Origin: Thozetella sp. PMI_491
Taxonomy: Eukaryota > Ascomycota > Sordariomycetes > Chaetosphaeriales > Chaetosphaeriaceae
Direction of reading: 5' to 3'
Assembly (NCBI GenBank): GCA_021432635.1
Contig: MU270016.1
Span: forward strand, 449,296 to 513,295
Length of the DNA: 64,000 bases
Shown here: piece after piece, positions 34,059 to 45,159 of the stretch
Numbering within the stretch: the stretch's first letter is position 1
How the letters are laid out: every line of letters starts with the position of its first letter
The notes under the pieces: generated by a model
The model's database searches: none
Told to the model about the DNA's origin: nothing
Seen by the model: the letters and a program-made list of their open reading frames with translations, nothing else
Made by a program: the position numbers and the translations under genes

Positions 34059-36077
34059 CTATCGTATTTGAAACATTTCCGGCGTGTCTAAATGCTTGGA
34101 CAACGACGTCTCATGTTTCGCGTTGTCGTTGGATATTTTCTCGCTTTCCTCGCTATCAGCCACCGCGTCACTCCACCTAGCAACCAGATCGCACAGTCCC
34201 TGCTCAGTGAGAGCATGTGGACAAATACATATAAAGACGAAAAACTCCTGAAACCTTCTTAATAGCGCAGCCACGCCAGGATGCATTTCAATCAAGACAT
34301 GATCTGGGGCGAGATGAGCTACATCCTTGCAACTCACGTCTGCCACCCCATCAAGGTGTCCGTCGTGAGTGAAATAGCCCGCTCGAATTCTTGGCCGCAC
34401 GAGTTTCAAGGTCTGAAATCCGTCCTGATATGAAAACTCTGCACCAGAATCTTTCCCATTGGGGTTTGTCTGTGTTGCCGGAAATTCCTTGCCCTCGACG
34501 CTTCTTTGGTTCGGCCAAGGTGCCGTCCAGTCTGCTGCCCAAGAAGGAAGTCCTTGTATCCGCTGTGACGATTTTATCAATGAAAGAAAGAAAGTAGGGC
34601 CATGATGCTGGATGAAAAACTCAGAATACTCGGTGTAAACTTGAGGTGTTGATTTAAGATAGCTGGCTCCTGGCGTTGCGAACCCGCCTCCGTCCAGTGC
34701 ATGCGCGATGCTGAGCACCCCGAAGATCTTGTCTCTTGGATCTGCCGCTTCTCGGCTTCCCGTTTCGATGAGCACGTCGAGAAGATGCGATCTGGTCGGG
34801 AATCTCTTCCGCCTCCTAAGCATGACAAATATCCTGACCATCCTGTCCGAGTTTGAGTGGCGTAGGGCTGAGAACAAATGCAACGCTCTCCGAGCCGTCG
34901 TTCTCCTGCTACCGCAGAGTATGCTGATGCGATTAACATCGGGTAGCGCCACCTCTTGTATAACCCAAATTCTTGTAAACCACCGTTGCGAGAAAAGTGC
35001 CGATGCGAGATCCGCGATCTCGAACTCTGAGGCGGCCAGGGGTGCCGATTTCGCGGCAGTGGATGAAGTGCCCAAGAGCGCCGACAAGGAGGTTCTACCC
35101 GCTTTCCACATGCGATGCGAACGAACCAACAGCTTGCTCGTCATATCGTCGAATGGTAGGTTGAGAGACACATCCAAGTCTTGTTCTCTGAGCCCATTGA
35201 CCCAATCAAACAATTGGTCTGTCTGTGGCGATCCCTCGCCGGTGTAGACAATTACGTTTTGTGCTTGGGTGAAGATGCGGGACATCAAAGAGACTTGGTA
35301 GCTCCGTTCGAGGTCATTCTCCTGGTCGATGCAAATGGCGTCGATCCAGACATCTCTTGGCTTGTCAAGGAGCCGAAGCTTCTGCATGGCTGTATAGCAG
35401 TTCTTTGTAACGCGAATCGTGCTCTCGTCGTTCATGCATAATATCTGTTTCGTCCGCCTGGCATCCCCGCTCTCATCTGCCCAGGTATAAGACAGAGCAT
35501 CGTATTTTGGCCGATTCAGGAGGTTCACTTCCCGTAAGTCGCCGCAGAGAGGGTCGTCCTCGGATCCAGCATGAATCGTTAGAACTCTGATGCTGTGCTT
35601 TTCCATTGGAAGATAAAAGCTCCTAGGCCGCGGAAGACGAAGAAGGGGATCGGTTTCTCTGGGAGACTCGTCGTCATAGGGGACCGAATGACTCTGGTCC
35701 GCTTCCACGCGCTCTTCCGGATCGATGGCCCAATGAGGAACATGTCGGCCACGCAGCTGTGTCACAACATCGCTTATCTTCATTCCGATGCTGGTACAGA
35801 GCCGCGCGAGAGCGAGTAGAGGCTGTCCAAGCCACGCAAGATAGACAGAGAAAAGCTCGTTGGCTATGAACAAGCCTTCTTTGAAATGCCGGGTATCCCA
35901 ACTAGCGACAGAGCGGGCGAGGGCGACGAGCATCAACCCGGCAAAAGCGACGAGAAAGAATGGGAATATGGCAGCTAGCGTGACGTAGACCAAAATCATC
36001 CACTCTGGGACAATCGTTCCACCGACCATTGTGTGGGGGTCGGGGACTGGTGATTGCGTGCCCATACCTGCCATCAT
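34059..36077 (-). CDS. HET-domain (heterokaryon incompatibility) protein with membrane anchor
   Basis: HET domains mediate nonself-recognition and cell death in fungi. Single exon, 672 residues from ATG 36077 (the frame extends upstream to a TTG only). One or two hydrophobic helices come first: MILVYVTLAAIFPFFLVAFA and FIANELFSVYLAWLGQPLL. A linker with Glu/Asp and PLLRLPRPRSFYLP follows, then the HET core: YDALSYTWADES, VWIDAICIDQEND, QVSLMSRIFTQAQNVIVYTGE and WFTRIWVIQEVAL. DPRDKIFGVLSIA is the usual post-HET motif. The membrane-spanning N-terminus is unusual for the family and suggests a tethered sensor. No effector domain is recognised C-terminally. Confidence 0.92.
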   Translation of the reverse strand: MMAGMGTQSPVPDPHTMVGGTIVPEWMILVYVTLAAIFPFFLVAFAGLMLVALARSVASWDTRHFKEGLFIANELFSVYLAWLGQPLLALARLCTSIGMKISDVVTQLRGRHVPHWAIDPEERVEADQSHSVPYDDESPRETDPLLRLPRPRSFYLPMEKHSIRVLTIHAGSEDDPLCGDLREVNLLNRPKYDALSYTWADESGDARRTKQILCMNDESTIRVTKNCYTAMQKLRLLDKPRDVWIDAICIDQENDLERSYQVSLMSRIFTQAQNVIVYTGEGSPQTDQLFDWVNGLREQDLDVSLNLPFDDMTSKLLVRSHRMWKAGRTSLSALLGTSSTAAKSAPLAASEFEIADLASALFSQRWFTRIWVIQEVALPDVNRISILCGSRRTTARRALHLFSALRHSNSDRMVRIFVMLRRRKRFPTRSHLLDVLIETGSREAADPRDKIFGVLSIAHALDGGGFATPGASYLKSTPQVYTEYSEFFIQHHGPTFFLSLIKSSQRIQGLPSWAADWTAPWPNQRSVEGKEFPATQTNPNGKDSGAEFSYQDGFQTLKLVRPRIRAGYFTHDGHLDGVADVSCKDVAHLAPDHVLIEMHPGVAALLRRFQEFFVFICICPHALTEQGLCDLVARWSDAVADSEESEKISNDNAKHETSLSKHLDTPEMFQIR

Positions 36078-37563
36078 CGTTCGCCGGCCGATTGGAAGCG
36101 AACGCGGGGTTCTGGTACAATGGAAGAGTGTCGTCTTGAAGAGTATTTTCAAGAGTACCTACTGTGGCTTGGAGCAGGCAACAGGAGATCCCCTGCACCG
36201 GGAACGCGTCACTACATGGAGCATCCAATCAAAAGAGCGCCTGTTTCAACATAGCTTCCTTCGTCAATTATGCGCTTGACCCCGGCTACTTTTTGAGGCG
36301 CAGCTGCGGATGAAACAGCCAATACGCTCATCGGTCATTTGGGGCCCTGTAGGTGACCGATATTACTGGAGGCGTTAACAGTAATTGTTGGCATCCAAAC
36401 GTTTCACAACATAGCGTATACTCGGTTGATCGTAGAAAGGAAGTTGAAGTCTTGCTTGTTTCCCACACATTCTTGGGAAGCTTGCGCTCATTGAATACAC
36501 GATTTCCCTGCTAGCCTGACCGCTACTCTGAGCTAGATGTAGAGCTCATTTTAGAGTACAATAGCCTTTCGCTTAAATACCAAGCCCTAACACATACTCT
36601 GCACGCCTAAATACAGCAATCTAGCTCCTTGTGTTTAGAAAATGGAACAGTCAAGAAAGTCTATCTACAGCGTGATTATTGTATTCCTTCCGAATTTGGT
36701 TGATTGGACTCTGCCGGTGGGCCGGGCCGCAGGGATTGAACTCCGTCCCCGTTTGAAGGACCGCCCGGTATTCTTCTGCCGTGAACTGTGCGGTAAACCG
36801 TGACGCGATAAATTCCAGGAGATTTGCACCTGGAATGACTCAGGAGCTACAATATCAGCTACTAGCTACGGCTTGTTGTCGCTCTCGAGTCCTACAGTTA
36901 CTATTCTATAGGATCGGATATCAGGGGGTTATACGCCGTTGGCAGTCACTCGATGGCCACTAGTGTAAATGTTTGACATGACACGGCAACCTGTTGTCTT
37001 GGGCCCAGTTGCTCACCACGCATCCTCCGAGGCCTGATTCCTGCACCTCCTTGGAAACGACCAGAGCGACTGACCATGTTCAGCCTCAATTGGGATTCGA
37101 AATGACACCAAATACCTTGTATATACACCAACCCTCAGACCGAAAGTTGCAGACCAGCTAGAACCCCCATTCTGGGTCCTCCTAGCTATGAATTCGTTAC
37201 AATATTTGCATAGCACCGTACCAAAGCCACACAATCACAAGATATAGGCCAGCTCCCGGTTCGATGCAATGGAAAGCAAACAAAAATTGAAGAGCTAGGT
37301 CATGGTATATACTGCATCCGATTTTCGGCCCTATTAATCGCACGCCTGAGAACTTTTCGTTCTCAGATACCTAATGTCGAAGAGACTGTCCAATAATGCA
37401 ACAACGCTAGTCAAAGTACAATGGAAGTTCTGTGAGACGCTAAAATAGCAAAATGTGCGAGAAAGTAAAAGGAAAAGGTCGTAACATGCGCCACTAGCTG
37501 CGTGCATTGTGGCCTGCAAACGTATGTGGAACTATAGCCCCAGTTTCCATGCACGTAGGTTGT
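36078..37563. other. 1.5-kb region without a supported gene
   Basis: Only short ORFs on both strands. A GC-rich patch near 36720-36780 has a vaguely tRNA-like T-arm on the minus strand but does not fold into a tRNA by eye. Confidence 0.5.
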
Positions 37564-38292
37564 TCACCATCTTAAACTGACGTCAGAATCCGTGTAATAC
37601 CCTTGAAGCAATCTCTCCCGGTTGCGGGCCCGCTCCCAACGGGCCCTCTCCGCCGATCTCCACCACGGCCTCGGCTCGTGTCCGGTCAGATATCGCACTC
37701 CATCCCAGCCGCGATCCGAGTCGCTGGGGTAGCGTAGCAGTCCGCGGTCCCTGGCTCGAAAACTGGCCTCACAATCTATGCAGTAGCCCGTCGGGGCCAC
37801 TAGCTGCCTCCTGCTGCAGTGGGCGCAGATTCCGATCCACCGATCCGCACCGAGGTCCACGATCGGCATGTCTCCCGAGACGAGGGGTGGATAGTCGGAA
37901 GGCTCGCCACGAGTCCTCCGCCGGCCTGAGTTCGCAACAGTCATGGTATAGCCGGGGGCCACGTAGTCGGTGGTTTCGCCGAGGGACCTTCTCCGACCCG
38001 GATTCGCGATTTTCATGGTGCAGCCGGGACCATTGTAGACAACGGCGTTGGTGGCGCTGCGCGACGAGGTCGCCCTGTTGCTGCCCTGTGCGTGCAGCTT
38101 CTCGTCCATCTCCAGGTGGCCGAAGTTCATGACGACCTGGAGCGGACGGTCGGACCGGCCGAGCATGACGGGGACTAGGCGGCGGGCCAAGTCGCCAATC
38201 CGGTCGACGCCGCCGTCCGTCACAAGCGGGTCCTGCTGGCCATAGTAATAAGGCTCACGCTGGTAGACCCCGTTGTTGTTGTATGGGGCCAT
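37564..38292 (-). CDS. Hypothetical protein with duplicated segment and zinc-ribbon-like CxxC pairs
   Basis: Single exon, 242 residues, ATG in GGCGCCATGG. I do not recognise the family. The N-terminus is Asn/Tyr-rich. A roughly 25-residue unit occurs twice in tandem at about residues 88-138: GPGCTMKIANPGRRRSLGE and APGYTMTVANSGRRRTRGE, each followed by a DY dipeptide. The C-terminal half has C-x2-C-x11-C-x2-C (CAHCSRR ... YCIDC), spaced like a small zinc ribbon, then an Arg/Trp-rich basic tail. Nucleic-acid binding is conceivable. It is GC-rich compared with its surroundings, which supports real coding. Confidence 0.65.
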   Translation of the reverse strand: MAPYNNNGVYQREPYYYGQQDPLVTDGGVDRIGDLARRLVPVMLGRSDRPLQVVMNFGHLEMDEKLHAQGSNRATSSRSATNAVVYNGPGCTMKIANPGRRRSLGETTDYVAPGYTMTVANSGRRRTRGEPSDYPPLVSGDMPIVDLGADRWIGICAHCSRRQLVAPTGYCIDCEASFRARDRGLLRYPSDSDRGWDGVRYLTGHEPRPWWRSAERARWERARNRERLLQGYYTDSDVSLRW

Positions 38293-39164
38293 GGCGCCGG
38301 CCCTAATTTATGTCGAAAAGACAAGTGCAGAGAATCGCTCGAGTGGACCACGCAATTTCGCCCAGTGTTGAATTGAGCTCGTGCAAGGGTGATGGGGGCG
38401 GCGGGAAAGCACGAAAAGTGAGGCGAACCTGTGCGCAAGTTGGCTTATGTATGAAGATGGCACACCAGGCTCCTGCAGCCTTGGGACTGACCCCTCGCTC
38501 TGTGCCACCAGTAAGAGGCGTATCGAGAACAACAACTGTGCAAATGTAGGTGGGCCGCTCGCTGCCTTTCCCACAAACTCTGCAGCGGTCAGCTTCGGCC
38601 TATGGGAGCTGCAGACCACCGTTGCCCGGCTTCAGCTTGGCTGGGAGCCTGCAGCGTTGATGGTGGATTTGATACGTGGACGCACGTCACGCCGCCTGCT
38701 AGTGCATCCCTGTCGCCAATTGCACACGGTCTTGACCTCGCGGCCGGGCACTCTGTCGGTCCTATCGGCTCTCGGAAGCAGCCCTGCGTGAAGTTCCCAG
38801 TGCATCTTGAAGCATGTGGCGAGAGTGGTGTTATTGGCCAGCACTAAAGACGTACTACGTGAGACTGTCAAGAATTTCGGGCTTAAAAGCCTCGGATTGG
38901 ACAATTCCGACTCTGTGAATCTCTATGTTTTTCTTGCTGGTGGAGTCCCAACTCGAGGATGTAACTTTTTAGGGAGAGGCGGAGGTTAACCCGCCGGAAA
39001 CCGTCGAGAGCCTCCATTGATTAAATCTCATTATAAGAGGACCTGAGTTATTTATCGTGCGCCATCGTCCCATCGTCTCCCTACACAAACGTGTCCGCTC
39101 CTTTATCCATAAGGAAGCTGAACAATTCGACCTGATTGACTTCCCCGGCGCCATGGGCTCAATA
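38293..39164. other. Intergenic region, no supported gene
   Basis: Overlapping short ORFs on both strands without family signals; it includes the promoter of the zinc-ribbon gene. Confidence 0.5.
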
Positions 39165-39975
39165 TCAACCACGATGCCGGAGGAATCCCGCAAGATCTTC
39201 CGGGCGGGCAATACCTGACAGCAAGGTAGGGCTTAGGCCAGCCACCAGCTCCACAGACTCTTCAAAGCCCCCCTGTAGATACGCAGCGTGCACCCGCAAG
39301 GCTTTCAACCTGGTCAAAAGTGGCAGCATAGCAGGTAGCACCTTTGAGAGGATCTGGCGATCTGTATCGCGCCGAATCCAAAGGCCTTCTATAGTGTCGG
39401 CCGCGTCCTGCAAATTGCGGCAAACGAGGCCAAAATTTGCTGCATGCGCTTCGTAGAACGGGTTAATGGTTACCAATTTCATCTTGAGCAAGCCTCCCGC
39501 CAGGAGCTCGCTCATAAACGGTATGGGCTGCCCAGGCAGGAAGTCCATTTCGTGCTTGTAGTACATAACCGCAATTGGACAAATATTGTCCTTTTATTGC
39601 CCCCCCTCTATTGCTAGGTCGTAAAGCCAATTGTGGATGCCGCGTTGGTAATAATGCACAAGTCGGCGGAGATTAGGGGCCAGGCAAGTGGATCAGGTGT
39701 AGTTGAACGCATAACCAGTGTCGGGTGACCTAATCGGACCTCAAAAAGCTTTTCCAGGCGACAGAGCTTGGAAAGGTATAGGGCAGGCGTCAGTTTGATC
39801 GGTGCCAACGAGTCTGCTCTCTCGGGGATGACTACTTCAATGCACTGGGTGCTAGCAATATAGGGTCGTCGCCTCCAAGCATACATCCCCAGGCTCCTAG
39901 ATCGAGCAGCTCAACCTCCAAGGGCTCGGCGCCGGTGACTGCAAAAACCTGGCAACGCTCGAAGATGTAGCGCTC
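39165..39975 (-). pseudogene. Fragment of an unidentified gene next to a copia relic
   Basis: Three minus-strand pieces read like one protein in different frames: WERYIFERCQVFAVTGAEPL (39975-39895), then a 90-codon ORF (39886-39614), then a 133-codon ORF (39566-39165). Stops separate them and no good introns are seen. The 5' side ends where the RNase H relic begins. No family recognised; probably a broken gene. Confidence 0.4.
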
Positions 39976-39977
39976 CC

Positions 39978-40250
39978 ACCTTTAAATGCTGCTCTATAGC
40001 CTTTATAGTATACGATAGATATATAGCCTCTTTTGAGGCTTCTGTTACAGCTATACATTCAGCCTCATATATAGATAAAGCTATGGTTTTTTGTAAGCTA
40101 GTATTCCAGCTTATTATATTATTACCTAGTGTAAATATATATCTAGTAGTTAACTATCTAATATCTACCCAACTAGTCTATTTACTATCATAGTAGCCTT
40201 TTAACATAAGATTTATAGCTATATATTTTATACCTAGATCTAGCCCTCTA
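39978..40250 (-). mobile_element. Degenerate Ty1/copia RNase H fragment
   Basis: Minus-strand translation, with stops, matches the copia RNase H landmark order: GYYDSK, then WVDIR, YIFTLGNNIISWNTSLQKT, then ALS-YEAE-IAVTEASKEAIYL. The DNA is very AT-rich with TA steps, as RIP leaves it. It encodes nothing functional. Confidence 0.8.
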
Positions 40251-40927
40251 TGAGGGAACTCAGATTGTGAACAATAATGTGAGGGATTGTTGACAGTGTG
40301 GGCACTTGAGCCTTGATTACCAAGCTGCTTCAGCGCTGGCTATTCCGCACTTTATCACAAATACTCTGGGACATTTGAACTAGACATTCCAACCACCTGC
40401 TCTTCTTAAGCAAAATACAATAATACAAAGCCTTGTCTTCTTCTTTCTTGAGGAAATAAAGGCTTGCCAGGATCTCCTTCTGCTTAATCGTCTTATTCTT
40501 ATTCTCAAGCAAAATATCATAGTAGGCTCGGCAATAAACTCTTTCCATGGCAAATATATGGGGTGGCTTTGCTGGGGTTGGCTTATAGCCCCTAGATCCT
40601 GACCGTGTTGTAAGTGGGCTCACTATACGGATGACCTGGGGCTATATACAGCTGGCCAGCCAGGGCCAGCCAGCCAGCTAGAGCTAGCCATACCCAATAC
40701 AACATACGCTAGCTTATACGCCATACCTATCAACTACACCAGCGCTGGCCCCCAAAACGCTCGCTAGTCTTGCAATCTATAAAACAGCTAATTAAGGGTT
40801 ATAATAAGGCCTTTTAATAGTGCTCTGCGCCTTTAGATCCCTGAGGCAGCGACCCCTCAGTCTATTGCCGAATATTCTTTCCCAGATATCATCATCGAAA
40901 CCAGGACTGGTGTCACCGCTACCAGGT
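40251..40927. other. AT-rich spacer with a small minus-strand ORF
   Basis: A 97-codon minus-strand ORF (40623-40330) is Lys-rich and unrecognised. A GCCAGC-rich patch lies at about 40653-40690. This may be further transposon debris. Confidence 0.4.
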
Positions 40928-43469
40928 CTACCCACCAAGTCTGGCATCCCCGTTTTTGTCTCTAGTCCCATCTCCTTGAACCGACATGCCTGACATCTTA
41001 CCTTTGCCATTCTTCTTATTGCGTATTACCTTCGTCCACTGGCCCAATGCGCTCCCATTCCGGGAGTCGGGCTCCGGAGCCAGAGAGTTCTCCCTCCCTC
41101 CCGCCAGAATTCCAATTGGCGGCAGGGATGCTCGAGTGGGTTTGGGTGCTGCAACTTGCTGTGCTGGGGCAGAAGCAGCTGGCGTCTTGAACTGTCCAGC
41201 TCCTTGGGAGTCTGTTGCTGTATTTTGCTGCGCCTGAGCAAGAGCAGGTGGAGTCTTGGACGGTTCAGTTCCCCGGGAATTCGTTGCTCCAACATGCTTT
41301 GCCGGAGTGGAGGCAGTTAGGGTATTTGACGGCCTAGCTCCGTCGGGGTTCGTTGCTTCAGCCGCTATGGTCCCTCCCTTCACTTGTGGCTCCTTAGCCG
41401 GCGTCTTGGATGGTCCAGCTCCCCGTGAGTTCGTTGGTCCAACCGTTGTTGCCCCAACGTCCACTTGAGACTTCTTCGCCGGCATCTTGGCGAGTGTCAC
41501 AAGCTCGTGGCTCTCCTGCTTACTTGATGTCCTTTCTTTTGCGGAGGCCCGCTTCAGACCGAGTACATCAGGTTGCCTGCTGATCTTCCCGGCGGTAAAT
41601 TTGCCGACTCCCGTCGCACCATTTGTGCTGGTATGGGAAGACGATGCGTCGGCGAGTTGAGCGGGACCAGAGTCTTCATGCGACCCGGTGAGAGCCTGGG
41701 AAGGGCTTGCAATGGTATTTTCTGTCGGCAGAGCGGCAGCAGATTCGGTGCCCTGTTGCGTGCCCGGCGTTCCAGCTACGGCAATGACCGAACCAGCAGA
41801 GCTTTCCCGCGTAGAGCTCCATTCAGCTCTCCGCAGGTCCGCCCTTTTGATAGCGGCCTGTTCGTGAATGTGGTGAAGCAGATGGTCCACTGTGATTTCA
41901 GATTAGGGAGCGTTTAGCTAGGCTTGGAGTGGTGTATGTACGCGGATTATCTTTGAGGCCACTTCCTGGCAGGATTGGGGCCTGAATCCGGAGGTCTGAG
42001 ATGAGACCATTCCTGAGCAAGTAGGGCAGCCCAAGAATAACTTGGAAGTGGCCCGCCCTTGCGACATGAAAGGAGGCCCATTTCCATTGCCCATATGTCT
42101 GGGCAAATCGATAATTGAGGTCGATTGTACCCATAGATTTCACGGGCTGGCCATTCGCGTCGAGCAGATCGGGCTCGTCGCCGTGGTTGTGAGGCTTGAC
42201 CCCCGTTATGATGCCGATGTCTGATAGGAACCCTTCAGACACTAGATTAGGCCCGTGGTTGCCGGTGTCTACGACACATGTCGCTCTATTCGTCGGCCGC
42301 TCGCCCTTGACCTCGATGTGCAGGATCCACCCACCGAGCTCCTGTTGGACATCTTAGAAGTCTGCCAGTGGTTAACGATAGAGTGGAGGCAGACTTGGAC
42401 TCACCTTTTGCCACTTCTCCTGGTCCGCCTTGTAGGCCTCGAAATAATTGAGGTTCGGCGATGATGGGGTCAGCGAGGCGGCTAAGTTGGACTGATGACT
42501 TGTGTCGGGCGTGTCGATGGACGTGCGGCTGTCGGTTGAACCACTATCGACGGTGCTTCGTCCTTCCTGCGTGTCCTTCCCTTGCCGCATGTTTTCGCTC
42601 TCGTCATCCCTGTTCTGGATGTCCTCAAGGCTCGCAGGGCGGAATTCGAGGGCGTTTCCCCGCAAACTGGTCGTGGGAACCCTTTCAGGCTGGTTGTCTT
42701 GCAGCCACCGGAGGTGGAGGCTGTTCAAGGCCTCCATGGCATGCATTTGATGCTGCCAAGACTCCTCTGCAATGTAGCGGGTATATTGATCGACCCAGTT
42801 GCTGGGGTTCTCCAGGAAGTCCTTGTACTCCAACCACAGAATGTAGGCCGATTTCTCAGCAGCGTCGCGCTTCCGCGACTCATATGCAACTTCGCCGGGG
42901 CCCAGCACGCGCGGACGCACTCGGTGGTACTTGAGGTATTCCGCCCAGTCAAGGAGATCTCGGCTCGCGCCGTCGCGCTGGGGCAGCTCGCATTGGGAAT
43001 AGGCCTGGACTAAGAGGCGAACCTTGGCTTCAATCCGGCTCCTGGGGTCGCCAGTTCCCAGCTCATGGGCAAGGCGCTGGATGGCGATATCGGATAATGC
43101 GTCGGCAAGAGCTGGCCGATTGTATCGCAGGTAAAGATCGTGGAATCGGGTGATGTACCTGGTGAGGTGGTTCTCGATGTTCTGAAATGACGCTGAATGC
43201 GACGCTACAGCGATGCCGCGGCGTGCAGCAGCCTCTGCGTTTTGCTGGAGCGCGAAAGCGTGGAATCCATTTTTGTGATCTTGGAAACCCTGAGGCTGGA
43301 TAGGTGGGTGCCTGTCTGGGGTATGATGCTGTGGTCGCGGAGGAAGAGAGGAAAACGACCCAATACCGTATAATGGACCTCGAGAGAAACCGAGTCCTGG
43401 TTCAAGTTCCTCGGGCCGTCCCCAGGCGCGAGAGCTTGGTACCGTAGCCATGGGCGGCAGGGGAGGCAT
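40928..43469 (-). CDS. Retropepsin-like (DTG aspartic protease fold) protein with repetitive tail
   Basis: Three exons (43469-42405, 42341-41942, 41889-40928) close in frame at 808 residues. Residues 60-300 are mostly helical and charged, containing HLTRYITRFHDLYLRYNR and ESWQHQMHAMEALNSLHLRW; no family is recognised, though a gag-like origin is possible. Residues about 356-460 form a retropepsin-like domain: HIEVKGERP, the active-site-type VVDTGNHGPNLVS, and FQVILGLPYLLRNGLI, the hydrophobic-Gly strand that follows the flap in retroviral-type proteases. The last 300 residues are low-complexity Ser/Thr/Pro/Ala with a diverged repeat around NSRGAGPSKTP. No reverse transcriptase or integrase follows and introns are present, so this is not a simple retroelement. 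It may be a domesticated protease module. Confidence 0.7.
41040..41480 (-). repeat. Diverged coding repeats in the retropepsin-like gene tail
   Basis: At least four units resembling GATTVGPTNSRGAGPSKTPA recur with spacing of about 25-30 codons (NPDGARPSNT, NSRGTEPSKT, DSQGAGQFKT). Confidence 0.65.
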
Positions 43470-43972
43470 CTTACCCTGAAGCCCAACCTTATGGAATAGT
43501 TGAAGATCCTACGGTTGCCCCAGCACAACATAGCGCAGTTATATTACCTAGTCATCGTCGTCTAGCGATCATCAGAAAAGAAAAATTCTTCCGCCGGACG
43601 AATTGCCCGCCAGTAAGGCTGGGCCACGTCGCGTTCAGGGTGCCTTGCTGTGAGCCTGAAAGCAACCACGCTAGCCACTGCCACCGCCACCGCTGGCCGA
43701 CGGTGGCATGCCTAGGTCATCTTGGCGCCCAATATGCTCGTTATTTAATATTTGTTAACAAATCTAACCTGTACTTACTCTCCTTTCAGTTCTACATTGT
43801 TTATCTGCTATTTCGGCAGTCTCGAACACCCTTTTGAGGTGTACTGCGATACCTGTTGGACCCATACCGCCGTTAATATCGAAGGGTTGGCGTCTCCATC
43901 GTTCCTGAACGTCAAGCATTTCGCACATTCACCAAAAAGCCAGAACTCGGTCTCTCTGCGTATTTTGGTAAG
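43470..43972. other. Divergent promoter region
   Basis: Between the outward-reading retropepsin-like and DUF6594 genes. It includes a GCCACC-rich microrepeat at about 43675-43700; no gene. Confidence 0.5.
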
Positions 43973-45159
43973 ATGGAGGGTTATTCCAGACTTGCTACTT
44001 TTATGGCAGCATACCCCGAAGTTGCAATTCTCCGCCGCTTTTCCGCCTTGGGATTGCAGCGCATTTTGTATCTGCAAGCCGAGTTGACCAATTTGGAGAA
44101 AAGTCTGCGAGCCATGGAAGATGCGGACAAGCGCTCAACATCAGAAGCGAGGAAGGATTGCGATTTGGATTGGTTGGCGTTGCGTGGCTTCTCAGATGCC
44201 GAGAACAATGTCACGAAAGCCAAAGCGCTCTCCGGAAATGCAACAGAACCCACTCGACGCCATTGCGCGTGCTGTGACACGGACGTGGTCCAGCCGCCAG
44301 CCAACAAACGATGGGCACTCGTCTTAGAAATTGGGCAGAAGCTAAATGACTACAGTTAGTGTCCCCAATTTCAAGCATACCTCTCAATTGGGCGAAACTA
44401 AGGTCGGCATTTCGCCAAAAGATGAAGCTGTTCTCCAGCAGGCGGCCATGTTTAGAATCGAGAAGCCAGGCTCGAGAGACCTTTTCTCTCTTCAAGATTG
44501 GATGAAAAATCCAGGGAGGGGAGATATTGGGCTCTCGGGCATCGACCGCAATGTCTGGGCAGACCCTGATTTACCGGATTTCTTAGTCCTGAAGGCTAGA
44601 AAACACGACAGCATCTTGTCGGCATGGATTTCCAACAATGCGGTGCAGTTCATGCACAAAATAACCAATTGGATTGTAAGTTATACGGAAAATAGGTCCG
44701 ATGTTGGCAATCTCCTTCGGTTTTGGGGTCCTCTGAGGATTCATGATGCCTGACTCGGAGACTTATGAGCGCCAGATTCCACACAGACTTAGACCGAAAC
44801 TCTATGCAAGCGAGTCCCCAGACCCTCGTTCGACCAGGCTCGATTCCATTGCTTCAATTACGAACTCGAGCTACTTCTCACAAACGACGTTGATCCGGAT
44901 TGGCAGCGTCATCGCAAATGCTCTCTCGTCTGTGCTTCCAATCCTTGCGATCAAAGTTCTCTACGATATCCCCCGTCAGAACATGGAACTGAGGATAGCT
45001 ACCATCGCAGCCTTTACGGCCATTTTCTCAGTCGTAATGGGCTTCGTGACGAGCGGGGAGTTGACTGATATCTTCGCCGCAGCTTCTGCCTTTGCAGCGG
45101 TTCAGGTTGTATTTGTCGGCACGACGGACACAAACACCAATGGCACAACAACACAATAA
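43973..45159 (+). CDS. DUF6594-family membrane protein
   Basis: Widespread fungal family of unknown role. Exons 43973-44354, 44422-44675 and 44761-45159 join to 344 residues. The N-terminus MEGYSRLATFMAAYPEVAI followed by LRRFSALGLQRILYLQAEL is the family hallmark (Pro/Gly-Tyr-x-x-x-Ala and a helix that pairs with a later coiled coil). The C-terminal third has three hydrophobic segments: VIANALSSVLPILAIKVLY, IATIAAFTAIFSVVMGFV and IFAAASAFAAVQVVFVG, the standard ending. The second intron (GTAAGT to CTCGGAG, with CTGAC) is needed to keep frame. Confidence 0.85.

Noticed and set aside
36700..36800. tRNA-like segment
   Set aside because: GGAGTTCAATCCC on the minus strand resembles a T-arm, but no acceptor stem, D-arm or anticodon arm could be paired.
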